NCBI GenBank assembly: GCA_902543575.1
Contig: CACBYV010000009.1
Location: 1-56,602, forward strand
Length of the DNA: 56,602 bases
Source: an uncultured Pelagibacteraceae bacterium
GTDB lineage: Bacteria; Pseudomonadota; Alphaproteobacteria; Pelagibacterales; Pelagibacteraceae
Direction: 5' to 3'
Position 1 is the stretch's first letter. Each line of letters starts with the position of its first letter. The translations under genes were made by a program, and so were the position numbers. Below, piece after piece: positions 24,370 to 35,165 of this stretch. The notes below the pieces were generated by a model. The model ran no database searches and was not told the DNA's origin. It was given only the letters and a program-made list of their open reading frames with translations.

Positions 24370-25839
24370 ATGAAAGTAACAGTAGAAAATAAAAAAGGTT
24401 TAGAAAAAGATATTAAAGTTTTTATCGATAAAAAAACTATATCTGGATATCTCGAAGAAAAATACGAAGAGATTAAAAAAGATGTCGTTTTAAAAGGATT
24501 TAGACCAGGTAAAGTTCCTACAGAAATATTAAAAAGACAGTTTGGAAAAGCTGTATACGGTGAAGTAATCGACAAAGTATTAAAAGATACTACTACTAAA
24601 GCTCTAGAAGATAATAAAATTAAACCAGCAGGTCAGCCTAAAATTGATTTAAAATCATTTGGTGAAGGAAAAGATCTTGAATACACAATTTCTGTAACAG
24701 AATTACCTAATGTTGAAGTTGGATCATTAAAAGATTTAAAAGTAGATGAGTACGTTGTTAAAATTGATCCAAAAGAAACAGATAAAAGAATTGATCAAAT
24801 AGCCAAAACCCAAAAAAATTTTAAAGACGCAGAAGAAAGTTATGCAGCTAAAGTAGGTGATCTAGTTGTTTTTGATTACAAAGCAACAGTTGATGGTAAA
24901 GATTTTAAAGGAAATGAAGGAAAAAACACTCAATTAGAACTTGGAAAAGATTTATTTATTAAAGGATTTGATAAGCAATTAGAAGGTGTCAAAAATAAAC
25001 AAGATAAAAAAGTAGAAGTTAAACTACCAGAAAACTTTCCAGAAAAAGATGTTGCTAATAAATCTGCAGTGTTTGAATGTAAAATTACTGCAGTAAAAAA
25101 ACCAGAAGAAACAAAAATTGATGATAACTTTGCGAAAAATTTAGGAGCAAAAGACTTAAATAATTTAAAAGAATTAATATCTAAACAAATCAACGATGAA
25201 TTTAAAAACTCATTAGAAATGATTTCAAAAAAACAAATTCTTGAACAGATAGAAAAACAAAAACTAGATCAGTTGCCAGCAAATCTAATTGAACAAGAAG
25301 TAAATTTATTAGCTCAAGGTATGAAAGAAGAAGAAAAGAAAAAAAATATTAAATACTTTGAGGAACAAGCTAAAAAAAGAATTAAAACTGGTTTAATTTT
25401 AAATGCATTTGGAGAAAAAAATAAAATTAAAGTATCTCAAGAAGAGTTAAATGCAGAAATACAAAAACAATTTAGAATGATGCCTGGACAAGAAAAAATG
25501 GTAAAAGAGTATTATGAGAAAAATCCAGGAGCGATAGAGAGTTTAAGAGGTTCAATCTACGAGGAAAAGATAATTGGTGAACTTAAAAAAATTGCAAAAG
25601 TAAACAAAAAAGAAATTAGTAAAGAAGAAGCTGAAAAAATATTAAAAGAAGAGAATGAAAAAAATCTAAAAGAGCAAGAGAAATTATCAAAATTATCTCA
25701 AGTTTCAGATAATAAAGTAAAAGAGAAAAAAGAAGTTAAGTCAGAAGATAAAAAAGAAAAGAAAACAGCTAAACCAACTAAAGCTACAAAAAAAGTAGCT
25801 AAAAAAACTAAATCAACAAAAAAAGTTAGCAAAAAGTAA
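24370..25839 (+). CDS. tig: Trigger factor (ribosome-associated chaperone/prolyl isomerase)
   Basis: This 489-residue protein has the three usual parts. The N-terminal ribosome-binding domain carries GFRPGKVP near residues 43-50, the FKBP-like domain spans about 155-245, and the C-terminal chaperone arms follow. The ATG at 24370 is chosen because longer frames would start inside tRNA-Leu. It is longer than the common 430-450 residues, owing to a C-terminal tail of roughly 50 residues in which the last 26 are half lysine, with repeated KKTAK/KKVAKK units. It heads the tig-clpP-clpX-lon block, a well-known order. Only 6 nt separate it from the tRNA, with no Shine-Dalgarno in between. Confidence 0.95.
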   Translation: MKVTVENKKGLEKDIKVFIDKKTISGYLEEKYEEIKKDVVLKGFRPGKVPTEILKRQFGKAVYGEVIDKVLKDTTTKALEDNKIKPAGQPKIDLKSFGEGKDLEYTISVTELPNVEVGSLKDLKVDEYVVKIDPKETDKRIDQIAKTQKNFKDAEESYAAKVGDLVVFDYKATVDGKDFKGNEGKNTQLELGKDLFIKGFDKQLEGVKNKQDKKVEVKLPENFPEKDVANKSAVFECKITAVKKPEETKIDDNFAKNLGAKDLNNLKELISKQINDEFKNSLEMISKKQILEQIEKQKLDQLPANLIEQEVNLLAQGMKEEEKKKNIKYFEEQAKKRIKTGLILNAFGEKNKIKVSQEELNAEIQKQFRMMPGQEKMVKEYYEKNPGAIESLRGSIYEEKIIGELKKIAKVNKKEISKEEAEKILKEENEKNLKEQEKLSKLSQVSDNKVKEKKEVKSEDKKEKKTAKPTKATKKVAKKTKSTKKVSKK

Positions 25840-25870
25840 TCACAAGTTGTATAAGTAAATCGAATCACTT

Positions 25871-26482
25871 ATGACAACAAAAATTCCAGAACATCTAAGC
25901 ACTTTAATCCCAATGGTAGTTGAGCAATCAAGCCGTGGTGAAAGAGCTTATGATATTTATTCAAGATTATTAAAAGAGAGAATTGTTTTTGTAGTTGGAC
26001 CAATTAATGATGCAGTTGCATCTTTGGTTACTGCTCAATTATTATTTTTAGAGTCTGAAGATCCTAAAAAAGAAATTTCTTTATACATTAATAGTCCAGG
26101 TGGTTTAGTTACAGCAGGTTTAGGAATTTATGATACGATGCAATATATCAAACCTGAAGTTAGCACATTGTGTATTGGTCAAGCTGCGAGCATGGGATCA
26201 TTTTTATTAGCTGCAGGATCCAAAGGAAAAAGATTATCTTTGCCCAATTCAAGGATAATGGTTCATCAACCTTCCGCTGGTTTTCAAGGTCAAGCGACAG
26301 ATATAGAGATTCACGCTAATGAAGTAATGTCTTTAAAAAAAAGATTAAACGAAATTTATTCTAAACATACAGGTAAGTCAGTTGATCAAATCAAAGAAGC
26401 TTTGGAGAGAGATAATTTTATGACTCCAGATAACGCGAAAGATTTTGGTTTGATCGATAAAGTAGTAGAAAAAAGAGACTAA
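25871..26482 (+). CDS. clpP: ATP-dependent Clp protease proteolytic subunit
   Basis: This 203-residue serine peptidase forms the tetradecameric chamber fed by ClpX. The catalytic Ser is in [11 protein letters not shown] (about residue 103), the His in [12 protein letters not shown] (about 128), and the Asp is in the following helix region near residue 177. LYINSPGG near residue 70 is the oxyanion-side strand. It starts 31 nt after tig and is 89 nt before clpX. Confidence 0.96.
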   Translation: MTTKIPEHLSTLIPMVVEQSSRGERAYDIYSRLLKERIVFVVGPINDAVASLVTAQLLFLESEDPKKEISLYINSPGGLVTAGLGIYDTMQYIKPEVSTLCIGQAASMGSFLLAAGSKGKRLSLPNSRIMVHQPSAGFQGQATDIEIHANEVMSLKKRLNEIYSKHTGKSVDQIKEALERDNFMTPDNAKDFGLIDKVVEKRD

Positions 26483-26571
26483 ACAACAATATATAGTTTA
26501 TTCACAACCTATACTTGATTAAGAAGTAATCTTTGTAATAAAGTATTCAAATTGATTCGTTATAAAAAACT

Positions 26572-27834
26572 ATGAGCAACAATAATAAAAATATTCTTTA
26601 CTGTTCTTTCTGTGGAAAGAGTCAACATGAAGTCAGAAAATTAATTGCTGGACCAACAGTTTTTATTTGTGATGAGTGTGTTGAATTATGTATGGACATC
26701 ATCAAAGAAGAGAGCAAAGATACTTTTGTTAAACATCAAGATGGATTACCATCACCAAAAGAAATTTGTGCAGTTCTAGATGATTATGTAATTGGACAAG
26801 ACCATGCCAAAAAAGTTTTATCAGTCGCTGTTCATAATCATTACAAGAGATTAAATTACGAGAATAAAACTAGTAAAAATGTAGAACTTTCAAAATCAAA
26901 TATTTTATTAGTTGGACCAACAGGATGTGGAAAAACTTTACTAGCACAAACTTTAGCAAGAATTTTAGATGTTCCATTTACAATGGCAGATGCAACTACA
27001 TTAACAGAAGCTGGCTATGTTGGTGAAGATGTTGAAAATATAATATTAAAACTATTACAAGCAGCAGATTATAATGTTGAAAAAGCGCAAAGAGGAATTG
27101 TTTATATTGATGAGGTAGATAAAATTAGCAGAAAATCAGAAAACCCTTCAATTACAAGAGATGTTTCTGGTGAAGGTGTACAACAAGCTTTATTAAAAAT
27201 AATGGAAGGAACAGTTGCTAGCGTTCCTCCTCAAGGCGGCAGAAAACATCCGCAACAAGAATTCTTACAAGTAGATACTACTAACATTTTATTTATATGT
27301 GGTGGTGCGTTTGCAGGTTTAGATAAAATTATTTCACAAAGAGATAAAGGTTCATCTATTGGTTTTGGTGCTGAGGTTAAAAGTTTAGAAGATAAAAAAG
27401 TAGGCGAGTGGATGAAGAATCTTGAGCCAGAAGACTTATTAAAATATGGATTGATACCCGAGTTTATTGGAAGACTTCCTATAACAGCTACTTTGGATGA
27501 TCTTGATGAAAAATCTTTAGTTAAAATTTTATTAGAGCCAAAAAATTCTTTAATCAAACAATATCAAGAGTTATTTAAATTAGAGGGGGTCAAACTTACT
27601 TTTAAAGATCAATCAGTTAAAGACATTGCCAACAAGGCTATATCTAAAAAAACTGGAGCAAGAGGACTTAGATCGATTCTTGAAAATATATTATTAAAAA
27701 CAATGTTTGATCTACCAAGTCAAGATAACATTGAAGAAGTTATAATTGATTCTGGTGCGGCGAAAGGTGTATCAGCACCTGTTATTGTTCATTCGAAGAA
27801 CAAAACTAAAACTGATAAGACTTCAGCAGCATAA
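26572..27834 (+). CDS. clpX: ATP-dependent Clp protease ATPase subunit ClpX
   Basis: This 420-residue AAA+ unfoldase recognises tagged substrates and feeds ClpP. The zinc domain has CSFCGK and CDECVELC (residues about 12-39). Walker A is GPTGCGKT near 116, Walker B is [10 protein letters not shown] near 182, and the pore loop is TEAGYVGED near 145. EFIGRLP near 305 and the C-terminal [10 protein letters not shown] box complete the family features. The 89-nt AT-rich gap before it may hold its own promoter. Confidence 0.96.
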   Translation: MSNNNKNILYCSFCGKSQHEVRKLIAGPTVFICDECVELCMDIIKEESKDTFVKHQDGLPSPKEICAVLDDYVIGQDHAKKVLSVAVHNHYKRLNYENKTSKNVELSKSNILLVGPTGCGKTLLAQTLARILDVPFTMADATTLTEAGYVGEDVENIILKLLQAADYNVEKAQRGIVYIDEVDKISRKSENPSITRDVSGEGVQQALLKIMEGTVASVPPQGGRKHPQQEFLQVDTTNILFICGGAFAGLDKIISQRDKGSSIGFGAEVKSLEDKKVGEWMKNLEPEDLLKYGLIPEFIGRLPITATLDDLDEKSLVKILLEPKNSLIKQYQELFKLEGVKLTFKDQSVKDIANKAISKKTGARGLRSILENILLKTMFDLPSQDNIEEVIIDSGAAKGVSAPVIVHSKNKTKTDKTSAA

Positions 27835-27896
27835 TTTCACGTTAATAAACCATAATTTCCTATTGCATTATAAAATATAATATCCATATTTCCGTA

Positions 27897-30284
27897 ATGG
27901 ATATAAAAGTTACATTACCGTTATTGCCTTTAAGAGACATAGTTGTTTTTCCAAGCATGGTTATTCCTTTGTTTGTTGGAAGAGATAAATCTATCACAGC
28001 ATTAAATGAAGTAATGAAAGGTGATAAAAAAATTGTTCTTGTTACACAAAAAAATTCTGAAGTTGATGATCCAAAGAAAAATGATATTTTCACATATGGA
28101 TGTGAAAGTAATATCTTGCAGTTACTTAAACTTCCAGATGGAACTGTTAAAGTATTAGTTGAGGGTACAAAAAGAGTTAAAATTGTCGATTTTAAAGATG
28201 ATGAAAAATTTATCAAATGTTCATTTGAGTATCAAAAGGATGTGATCTCAAAAGAAGAAGATCTTCTTACGTTAAGCTTAACAGCAATAAAAAGATTAGA
28301 AAAGCTAACTAGTGTTAATAAGAAAATATCCTCTGAGACAATTAACAATATAAAGCAATTAAAAGATCCATCTAAAATTGCTGATAATATAATTTCACAC
28401 ATCAATGCTAACATCTCAGAAAAACAACAAATCTTTGAAACTTTAGACGTTAAGAAGAGATTAAACAGTGTTATTAAAATAATGGAAAATGAGGCAAGTA
28501 TCATAGGTGTAGAAAAGAGAATTAGAGGAAGAGTTAAAACTCAAATGGAGAAAACTCAAAGAGAATATTATTTAAATGAACAGTTAAAAGCTATTCAAAA
28601 AGAATTAGGAGAGATTGAAGATGGTAAAGATGAGACCACAAGCTTAAAAAAATCAATTTTAAAGGCAAAGATGCCAAAAGAAGTTGAGAAGAAATGCATG
28701 TCCGAATTAAAAAAATTAAAAAATATGAGTCCAATGTCTGCTGAGGCTACTGTTGTAAGAAACTACTTAGATTGGATGATAGATTTACCTTGGTTTAAAA
28801 AAGATAAAGTGGACATAGATTTGAATAAAGCTCTAAAAATTTTAGAAGAAGATCATTTTGGATTAGAAAAAGTTAAAGAGAGAATTATAGAATTTTTAGC
28901 TGTGCAAAAAAGAATGGATAAAATTAAAGGCCCTATACTATGTTTAGTAGGCCCACCTGGTGTAGGAAAAACTTCTCTGGGTAAATCTATTGCTAAGGCA
29001 ACTAATAGACAATTTGTAAGAATGTCTTTAGGTGGAGTGAGAGATGAAGCGGAAGTAAGAGGTCACAGAAGAACTTATATTGGCTCACTTCCTGGAAAAA
29101 TTATTCAAATGATGAAAAAAGCAGGGACTAAAAATCCTTTATTTTTATTAGATGAGATTGATAAAGTTGGAAATGATTACAGAGGTGATCCATCATCAGC
29201 TTTGTTAGAGGCTTTAGATCCTGAGCAGAACACAACATTTAACGATCATTACCTTGAAGTTGATTATGATTTATCAGATGTAATGTTTGTAACAACAGCA
29301 AACACACTAAATATTCTTCCCCCACTTTTAGATAGAATGGAAGTCATAAGAATTCCAGGATATACAGAAGATGAGAAGATTAATATTGCAAACAAATATC
29401 TACTTCCTAAGCAAATAAAAGATAACGGTGTAAAAGAAGGTGAAATGAAGTTGGCTGACGAAACAATAAAAGAAATTATAAGAAGTTATACAAGAGAAAG
29501 TGGTGTTAGAAATTTAGAAAGAGAAATATCCAAAGTAACAAGAAAAGTTGTAAAAAAAGTAGTCAATAATGAAGAAAAAAGTGTTGAGGTTAATGAAAAA
29601 AATATACCCGATTTTCTTGGAATTAAGAAATTTAAATTTGGTGAACTAGAAGCAAAGGATAAAGTTGGAATAGTTATAGGTTTAGCTTGGACAGAGTTTG
29701 GTGGAGAAATATTAAAAGTTGAAACAGTTAATATGCCAGGTAAAGGAAGAATGCAAATAACTGGAAAGCTAGGTGATGTGATGCAAGAGTCTGTAAAAGC
29801 TGCAAAATCTTATGTAAGATCAAAATGCTTAGAATTTGGTGTAACACCACCATTATTTGAAAAGAAAGATTTTCATATACATGTTCCAGAAGGTGCAACA
29901 CCAAAAGACGGTCCTTCTGCAGGTATAGCAATGGTTACATCAATAGTATCTTCAATTACTAAAGTTCCAGTAAAGAAAGAAATTGCTATGACTGGAGAGG
30001 TAACAATCACAGGTCAAGTATTACCAATTGGAGGTTTGAAAGAAAAATTATTAGCTGCTCATAGAGCTGGTGTAAAAAAAGTTTTAATTCCTAAAGAGAA
30101 TGAAAAAGATTTAGTTGATGTTCCAAAAAAAGTAAAAGATGATATTGAAATTGTCCCAGTAGAAACAGCAGATGAAGTAATTAAAATTGCTCTTATTAAA
30201 GAGTTAAAGCCAACAGAATGGACAGAAGTAGATAAGTTAACAGAGACTAAAAAAGACGATAAATCTCAAGCCAGTATTCAGTAA
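27897..30284 (+). CDS. lon: ATP-dependent Lon protease
   Basis: At 795 residues this is a full-length LonA. The N-terminal substrate domain starts LPLLPLRDIVVFPSM, the AAA+ domain has Walker A GPPGVGKTS near 350 and Walker B FLLDEIDKV near 416, and the C-terminal protease has the catalytic Ser in PKDGPSAGIAM near 672 with Lys about 43 residues later in GGLKEKLLAA. It degrades misfolded and regulatory proteins in the cytosol. It follows clpX by 62 nt and is followed by two tRNA genes. Confidence 0.96.
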   Translation: MDIKVTLPLLPLRDIVVFPSMVIPLFVGRDKSITALNEVMKGDKKIVLVTQKNSEVDDPKKNDIFTYGCESNILQLLKLPDGTVKVLVEGTKRVKIVDFKDDEKFIKCSFEYQKDVISKEEDLLTLSLTAIKRLEKLTSVNKKISSETINNIKQLKDPSKIADNIISHINANISEKQQIFETLDVKKRLNSVIKIMENEASIIGVEKRIRGRVKTQMEKTQREYYLNEQLKAIQKELGEIEDGKDETTSLKKSILKAKMPKEVEKKCMSELKKLKNMSPMSAEATVVRNYLDWMIDLPWFKKDKVDIDLNKALKILEEDHFGLEKVKERIIEFLAVQKRMDKIKGPILCLVGPPGVGKTSLGKSIAKATNRQFVRMSLGGVRDEAEVRGHRRTYIGSLPGKIIQMMKKAGTKNPLFLLDEIDKVGNDYRGDPSSALLEALDPEQNTTFNDHYLEVDYDLSDVMFVTTANTLNILPPLLDRMEVIRIPGYTEDEKINIANKYLLPKQIKDNGVKEGEMKLADETIKEIIRSYTRESGVRNLEREISKVTRKVVKKVVNNEEKSVEVNEKNIPDFLGIKKFKFGELEAKDKVGIVIGLAWTEFGGEILKVETVNMPGKGRMQITGKLGDVMQESVKAAKSYVRSKCLEFGVTPPLFEKKDFHIHVPEGATPKDGPSAGIAMVTSIVSSITKVPVKKEIAMTGEVTITGQVLPIGGLKEKLLAAHRAGVKKVLIPKENEKDLVDVPKKVKDDIEIVPVETADEVIKIALIKELKPTEWTEVDKLTETKKDDKSQASIQ

Positions 30285-30330
30285 TAAACAATTTACATTA
30301 TTAAAACCTTGATGTAATAGTACCATGTTT

Positions 30331-30406
30331 GGGCGGTTAGCTCAGTTGGTAGAGCATCTCGTTTACACCGAGGGGGTCAAAGGTTCGAGTCCTTTACTGC
30401 CCACCA
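30331..30406 (+). tRNA. tRNA-Val (anticodon UAC)
   Basis: A 76-nt cloverleaf: GGGCGGT/ACTGCCC acceptor stem, a D-arm with GCTC...GAGC, anticodon loop TTTACAC giving UAC, the standard TTCGAGT T-loop and an encoded CCA. It is 46 nt after the lon stop and 6 nt before tRNA-Asp. Confidence 0.96.
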
Positions 30407-30412
30407 GAACAC

Positions 30413-30489
30413 GGGGGTGTAGCTCAGTTGGTTAGAGCGATCGCCTGTCACGCGATAGGTCGAGGGTTCGAGTCCCTTCACTCCCGCCA
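30413..30489 (+). tRNA. tRNA-Asp (anticodon GUC)
   Basis: A 77-nt cloverleaf: GGGGGTG/CACTCCC acceptor stem with one G-U pair, anticodon loop CTGTCAC giving GUC, T-loop TTCGAGT, discriminator G and an encoded CCA. It is 83 nt upstream of nuoA and probably in one tRNA transcript with tRNA-Val. Confidence 0.96.
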
Positions 30490-30572
30490 TCAAATAAATG
30501 AATAAAATAGAGCTTTAAAATGTGACCTATCTGCTCTTTTAGTTGATATAAAAGGTGCTATATAGACTCATC

Positions 30573-30941
30573 ATGCTTGCGGAATTTTTAAAAGATTATT
30601 TGCCAATAATTGTATTTTTGCTAGTTGCATTAATATTAAGTGTAGCATTTGTGGCGGTCAATTATTTAGCATCTCCAAAAAACCCAGATCCAGAAAAATT
30701 ATCAGCATACGAGTGTGGATTCGAACCATTTAATGACTCTAGAATGGAATTTGATGTTAGATTTTATCTTGTTGCAATATTATTTATTATTTTTGATTTA
30801 GAAATCGCTTTTCTATTCCCTTGGGCAATATCTCTGGGCAAAATTGGAATATTCGGATTTACATCAATGATGATCTTCTTATTTATTCTTACTATTGGGT
30901 TTATTTATGAATGGAAAAAAGGAGCATTAGATTGGGAATAA
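30573..30941 (+). CDS. nuoA: NADH-quinone oxidoreductase subunit A
   Basis: This 122-residue membrane subunit of complex I has three helices. The conserved loop [12 protein letters not shown] holds the Cys near residue 47 at the quinone-access loop, and [25 protein letters not shown] covers the second helix. I start at the ATG at 30573; a TTG six codons upstream gives an unlikely extension. It is the first gene of the 14-gene nuo operon, so its promoter should lie between tRNA-Asp and this start or further upstream. Confidence 0.95.
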   Translation: MLAEFLKDYLPIIVFLLVALILSVAFVAVNYLASPKNPDPEKLSAYECGFEPFNDSRMEFDVRFYLVAILFIIFDLEIAFLFPWAISLGKIGIFGFTSMMIFLFILTIGFIYEWKKGALDWE

Positions 30942-30942
30942 A

Positions 30943-31464
30943 ATGAATTTAGAAGAACGAAAAAAAAATATTCCTGAAGAATTTAAACAATTAGCACAAG
31001 ACTTTAGTGATAATGGTTTTATAACAACATCACTAGATAATCTAGTTAACTGGGCTAGAACTGGATCTTTGCATTGGATGACTTTTGGTCTTGCATGTTG
31101 TGCAGTTGAAATGATGCAAACCTCAATGCCAAGATATGATTTAGAGAGATTTGGTGCTGCTCCAAGAGCTTCACCTAGACAATCAGATGTTATGATTGTT
31201 GCTGGAACCCTTACAAATAAAATGGCTCCAGCATTAAGAAAAGTTTATGACCAGATGCCAGAACCAAGATATGTAATTTCTATGGGAAGTTGTGCTAATG
31301 GTGGAGGATATTATCATTATTCTTACTCTGTAGTTAGAGGATGTGATCGTATTGTACCAGTGGATGTATATGTACCTGGGTGCCCTCCCTCTGCTGAAGC
31401 ACTTTTGTATGGAATAATGCAACTTCAAAAGAAAATCAGAAACAAAGGTTCTCTGGAAAGATAA
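30943..31464 (+). CDS. nuoB: NADH-quinone oxidoreductase subunit B
   Basis: This 173-residue peripheral subunit binds the terminal [4Fe-4S] cluster N2, which hands electrons to quinone. The four ligands are in LACCAVEMM (the double Cys near residue 48), MGSCANGGG near 112 and [11 protein letters not shown] near 142. It follows nuoA by 1 nt. Confidence 0.97.
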   Translation: MNLEERKKNIPEEFKQLAQDFSDNGFITTSLDNLVNWARTGSLHWMTFGLACCAVEMMQTSMPRYDLERFGAAPRASPRQSDVMIVAGTLTNKMAPALRKVYDQMPEPRYVISMGSCANGGGYYHYSYSVVRGCDRIVPVDVYVPGCPPSAEALLYGIMQLQKKIRNKGSLER

Positions 31465-31467
31465 AAA

Positions 31468-32058
31468 ATGCGAAATATCCAGGATTTAGAAAAAATTTTG
31501 AACTCAGAACTAAATACGAAAATAAAAAGTTCTTTAATCAAACATAATCAAATTTACTTAAAAATTGATGAAGCAGACTTAACAGAAGTTATTTTATTCT
31601 TAAAATCGAATTCAAAAACTAAATTTAGGCAATTGATAGATATCACGGCAGTAGATTTTCCTGAAAATGAAATCAGATTTAAATTAGTTTATCTATTATT
31701 AAGTCATGAATTTAATCAAAGAATTATCATAGAGATTGATGTAAAAGAAAAAGATATTGTTGGTTCAATAACATCTATATTTCCTGCAGCGAATTGGATG
31801 GAAAGAGAAGTATTTGACATGTATGGAATTGATTTTAAAGATCATCCAGACCTGAGAAGAATACTTACAGATTATGGTTTTGAAGGACATCCGTTAAGAA
31901 AAGATTTTCCTTTAACAGGTCATAATGAAGTAAGATACAGTCATGAAACCAAAAAAGTTATTTATGAACCAGTAAAATTAGAGCAAAATTATAGAAACTT
32001 TGATTATGAAAGTCCTTGGGAAGGAACTAAGTATATAAAAGAACAAACTAAAGAATAA
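31468..32058 (+). CDS. nuoC: NADH-quinone oxidoreductase subunit C
   Basis: This 196-residue 30-kDa subunit of the complex I connecting module has the signature region [40 protein letters not shown], abbreviated by [12 protein letters not shown] near residue 111 and [10 protein letters not shown] near 145. It is separate from nuoD (not the fused NuoCD of E. coli), as usual in Alphaproteobacteria. Its stop overlaps the nuoD ATG by one base. Confidence 0.96.
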   Translation: MRNIQDLEKILNSELNTKIKSSLIKHNQIYLKIDEADLTEVILFLKSNSKTKFRQLIDITAVDFPENEIRFKLVYLLLSHEFNQRIIIEIDVKEKDIVGSITSIFPAANWMEREVFDMYGIDFKDHPDLRRILTDYGFEGHPLRKDFPLTGHNEVRYSHETKKVIYEPVKLEQNYRNFDYESPWEGTKYIKEQTKE

Positions 32059-33233
32059 TGGCAAAAGAAACTAAAACTTTGAATCTAAATTTTGGACCTC
32101 AACATCCAGCAGCTCATGGAGTTTTGCGATTAATATTGCAGTTAGATGGCGAAATTGTTGAAAAAGCAGATCCACACATTGGTTTATTGCATAGAGGAAC
32201 AGAAAAATTAATTGAAAACAAAACTTATACACAAGCTGTTCCGTATTTTGATAGACTTGATTATGTTGCTCCAATGAACCAAGAACATGCGTTTGCTTTA
32301 GCAATTGAAAAAGTATTAAAAATTGAAGTTCCAATAAGAGCTCAATACATAAGAGTAATGTTTTGTGAAATCGGAAGAATACTTAGTCATATTTTAAATA
32401 TTACAACACAAGCAATGGATGTTGGTGCATTAACTCCGACTTTATGGGGATTTGAAGAAAGAGAAATATTAATGGGTTTTTATGAAAAAGTTTCTGGTTC
32501 TAGATTGCATGCTAATTATTTTAGAGCTGGAGGAGTACATCAAGATCTACCAAAAGGATTAGATAAAGAGATTGGAAAATTCTGTGAAAGATTTCCAAAA
32601 ATAATAAATGATTTAGAATTACTTTTAACAGATAACCGGATATTTAAGCAAAGAAACGTTGATATAGGGGTAGTATCAAAACAAGATGCTCTCGATTATT
32701 CTTTCTCTGGTGTTATGTTGAGAGGGTCTGGCGTTCCATGGGATTTAAGAAAATCCCAGCCTTACGATTGTTATGAACAATTCGAATTCAAAATCCCAGT
32801 AGGAAAAAATGGTGATTGTTATGACAGATATTTATGCAGAATTGAAGAAATGAAAGAAAGTGTAAATATAATAAATCAATGCTTGGCAAATTTACCAGTT
32901 GGACCAATTAAAACTGATGATGGAAAAATCAGTCCACCACCAAAAAAAGAAATAAAACAATCTATGGAAGCATTGATACATCACTTTAAGTTATATACTG
33001 AAGGTTATAGAGTTGACAAAGATGAAATATATACAGCTGTAGAGGCCCCTAAAGGAGAATTTGGTGTTTACTTAATTTCTGATGGTTCAAGCAAACCTTA
33101 CAAATGCAAAATTAGAGCTCCAGGATTTTCTCATTTGCAAGCTATGGATTACTTAATTAAAGGTCATATGTTAGCTGATGTTCCTGCAGTTTTAGGTTCA
33201 ATGGATATTGTTTTCGGAGAGGTAGATAGATAA
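32058..33233 (+). CDS. nuoD: NADH-quinone oxidoreductase subunit D
   Basis: This 391-residue 49-kDa subunit lines the quinone cavity against NuoB. The start [14 protein letters not shown] (residues about 12-25) contains the quinone-binding His, and [15 protein letters not shown] follows. It ends with [16 protein letters not shown], the usual C-terminus with an Arg. It overlaps both neighbours by one base (TAATG type). Confidence 0.97.
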   Translation: MAKETKTLNLNFGPQHPAAHGVLRLILQLDGEIVEKADPHIGLLHRGTEKLIENKTYTQAVPYFDRLDYVAPMNQEHAFALAIEKVLKIEVPIRAQYIRVMFCEIGRILSHILNITTQAMDVGALTPTLWGFEEREILMGFYEKVSGSRLHANYFRAGGVHQDLPKGLDKEIGKFCERFPKIINDLELLLTDNRIFKQRNVDIGVVSKQDALDYSFSGVMLRGSGVPWDLRKSQPYDCYEQFEFKIPVGKNGDCYDRYLCRIEEMKESVNIINQCLANLPVGPIKTDDGKISPPPKKEIKQSMEALIHHFKLYTEGYRVDKDEIYTAVEAPKGEFGVYLISDGSSKPYKCKIRAPGFSHLQAMDYLIKGHMLADVPAVLGSMDIVFGEVDR

Positions 33234-33841
33234 TGGCTATTAAAAAAATATCAAAAGTACAACCTGAAAAATTTGTGTTTAATAAAAAAAACAAAGAAAC
33301 TGCTGATAGTATTATTAAAAATTATCCTTCTGGAAAACAACAAAGTGCAGTTATGGCTTTATTGTACTTAGCACAAAAACAAAATGATAATTGGATACCT
33401 TTAAGTGCAATGAAATACATAGCAAAGTATTTAGATATGCCATACATAAAAGTATATGAAGTGGCTACTTTTTATAGCATGTATAATTTAACTCCAGTTG
33501 GTAAATATTTCTTTCAAGTCTGTACTACAACACCATGTATGTTAAGGGGCGCATATAATTTAGTAGATGTTTGTAAACGCAAAATTTCTGAGGAAGAAAA
33601 TCATTTGTCTGAGGATGGAAAAACTTCTTGGTTAGAAGTAGAATGTTTAGGTGCTTGTGTGAATGCTCCAATGCTTCAATTAAATGAGGATTATTATGAG
33701 GATTTAGATCCAAAAAAACTTGAGCAAATAATTGATAAAATAAGTAATGATGAGGTTCCTCAACCAGGATCTTATAGAGGCAGATTAAGTTCTGAGCCAG
33801 AAAATACTAGAAAAACATTAATAGGTAATAAAAATGCTTGA
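33233..33841 (+). CDS. nuoE: NADH-quinone oxidoreductase subunit E
   Basis: This 202-residue thioredoxin-like 24-kDa subunit binds [2Fe-2S] cluster N1a. Ligand cysteines are in CTTTPCML near residue 97 (C-x4-C) and [10 protein letters not shown] near 138 (C-x3-C). The C-terminal tail of about 45 residues after the cluster domain ([14 protein letters not shown]) is longer than in E. coli but common in Alphaproteobacteria. It overlaps nuoF by 8 nt. Confidence 0.96.
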   Translation: MAIKKISKVQPEKFVFNKKNKETADSIIKNYPSGKQQSAVMALLYLAQKQNDNWIPLSAMKYIAKYLDMPYIKVYEVATFYSMYNLTPVGKYFFQVCTTTPCMLRGAYNLVDVCKRKISEEENHLSEDGKTSWLEVECLGACVNAPMLQLNEDYYEDLDPKKLEQIIDKISNDEVPQPGSYRGRLSSEPENTRKTLIGNKNA

Positions 33842-35165
33842 AGATAAGGATAGAATTTTTCAAAATTTATATAATGATTTTGGTGCTGATTTAGTATCTG
33901 CAAAACAGAGGGGAGACTGGAAGGATACAAAAGAAATTTGTGGCAAAGGAAGAGAATGGATAATTAATGAAATAAAAGCATCAGAACTTAGAGGAAGAGG
34001 TGGTGCTGGATTTCCTACAGGATTGAAATGGTCTTTTGCTCCAAAAGAAGTTGGATCAAGACCACATTATTTAGTAATTAATGCCGATGAGTCTGAACCT
34101 GGCACATGTAAAGATAGAGACATTCTAAGATTTGAACCTCATAAATTAATAGAGGGCTGCTTAATTGCATCTTACGCAGTTAATGCACACAAGTGCTATA
34201 TTTATATAAGAGGAGAATATTTTAATGAAGGACAAAAGCTTCAAACAGCTATCGATGAAGCGTACAAGGATGGTCTATTAGGAAAAAATTCTGCAGGGAC
34301 TAATTGGGAATTAGATATATATATTCATTATGGTGCTGGAGCTTATATCTGTGGTGAGGAAACTGCTTTGCTCGAGAGTATTGAGGGAAAAAAAGGTCAA
34401 CCAAGATTAAAACCTCCATTTCCAGCTTTAATAGGTCTTTATGGTTGCCCGACAATAATAAACAATGTCGAAACAATTTCAGTGGTGCCAACTATACTAA
34501 GAAGAGGTGGAAAATGGTTTTCATCCCTCGGTAGACCAAAAAATACTGGTTCTAAAATTTATTGTATTTCAGGAAATGTAAATAATCCCTGCAACGTAGA
34601 AGAAGAAATGGGAATTCCTTTAAAAGAATTAATTGAAAAACATGCAGGTGGAGTAATAGGTGGATGGGATAATTTAAAAGCAGTTATACCTGGTGGTTCA
34701 TCAATGCCATTACTACCAAAAGAAACATGTGAAACAATTAAAATGGACTTTGATGCATGTGTTGAGAATAAAACTGGTTTAGGAACAGCTGGTATTGTTG
34801 TTATAAATAAAGATCAAGACATTATTAAGTGTATGGCTAGAATAGCAAGATTTTATAAACACGAGAGTTGTGGTCAATGTACACCATGCAGAGAAGGTTC
34901 TGGTTGGATGTGGAGAATGTTAGAGAGAATGGCAAAAGGTGAAGCCACAAGAGATGAAGTAGATATGTTATTAGATGTGACAAAACAAATTGAAGGTCAT
35001 ACAATTTGTGCTTTTGGAGAAGGATCTTCATGGCCTGTTCAAGGATTGATCAGAAATTTTAAAGATGAAATAATTGAAAGAAACAAGTTTGATCCAATTG
35101 TGAAAAAGCAAAAAGATATACCTTATTTAGTTGATCAACATTTATTAGAAAAAGAAAATGCTTAA
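33834..35165 (+). CDS. nuoF: NADH-quinone oxidoreductase subunit F
   Basis: This 443-residue 51-kDa subunit takes electrons from NADH with FMN and [4Fe-4S] cluster N3. [13 protein letters not shown] near residue 55 is the NADH/FMN loop, the [18 protein letters not shown] block is near 170, and cluster ligands lie in [11 protein letters not shown] near 345 with a last Cys in HTICAFG near 389. The ATG overlaps nuoE by 8 nt and the end overlaps nuoG by 8 nt. Confidence 0.97.
   Translation: MLEDKDRIFQNLYNDFGADLVSAKQRGDWKDTKEICGKGREWIINEIKASELRGRGGAGFPTGLKWSFAPKEVGSRPHYLVINADESEPGTCKDRDILRFEPHKLIEGCLIASYAVNAHKCYIYIRGEYFNEGQKLQTAIDEAYKDGLLGKNSAGTNWELDIYIHYGAGAYICGEETALLESIEGKKGQPRLKPPFPALIGLYGCPTIINNVETISVVPTILRRGGKWFSSLGRPKNTGSKIYCISGNVNNPCNVEEEMGIPLKELIEKHAGGVIGGWDNLKAVIPGGSSMPLLPKETCETIKMDFDACVENKTGLGTAGIVVINKDQDIIKCMARIARFYKHESCGQCTPCREGSGWMWRMLERMAKGEATRDEVDMLLDVTKQIEGHTICAFGEGSSWPVQGLIRNFKDEIIERNKFDPIVKKQKDIPYLVDQHLLEKENA

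Noticed and set aside
27860..28216. 118-codon minus-strand frame at the lon start
   Set aside because: It lies fully antisense to the conserved N-terminal domain of Lon and shows Ser/Thr/Phe-rich shadow composition.
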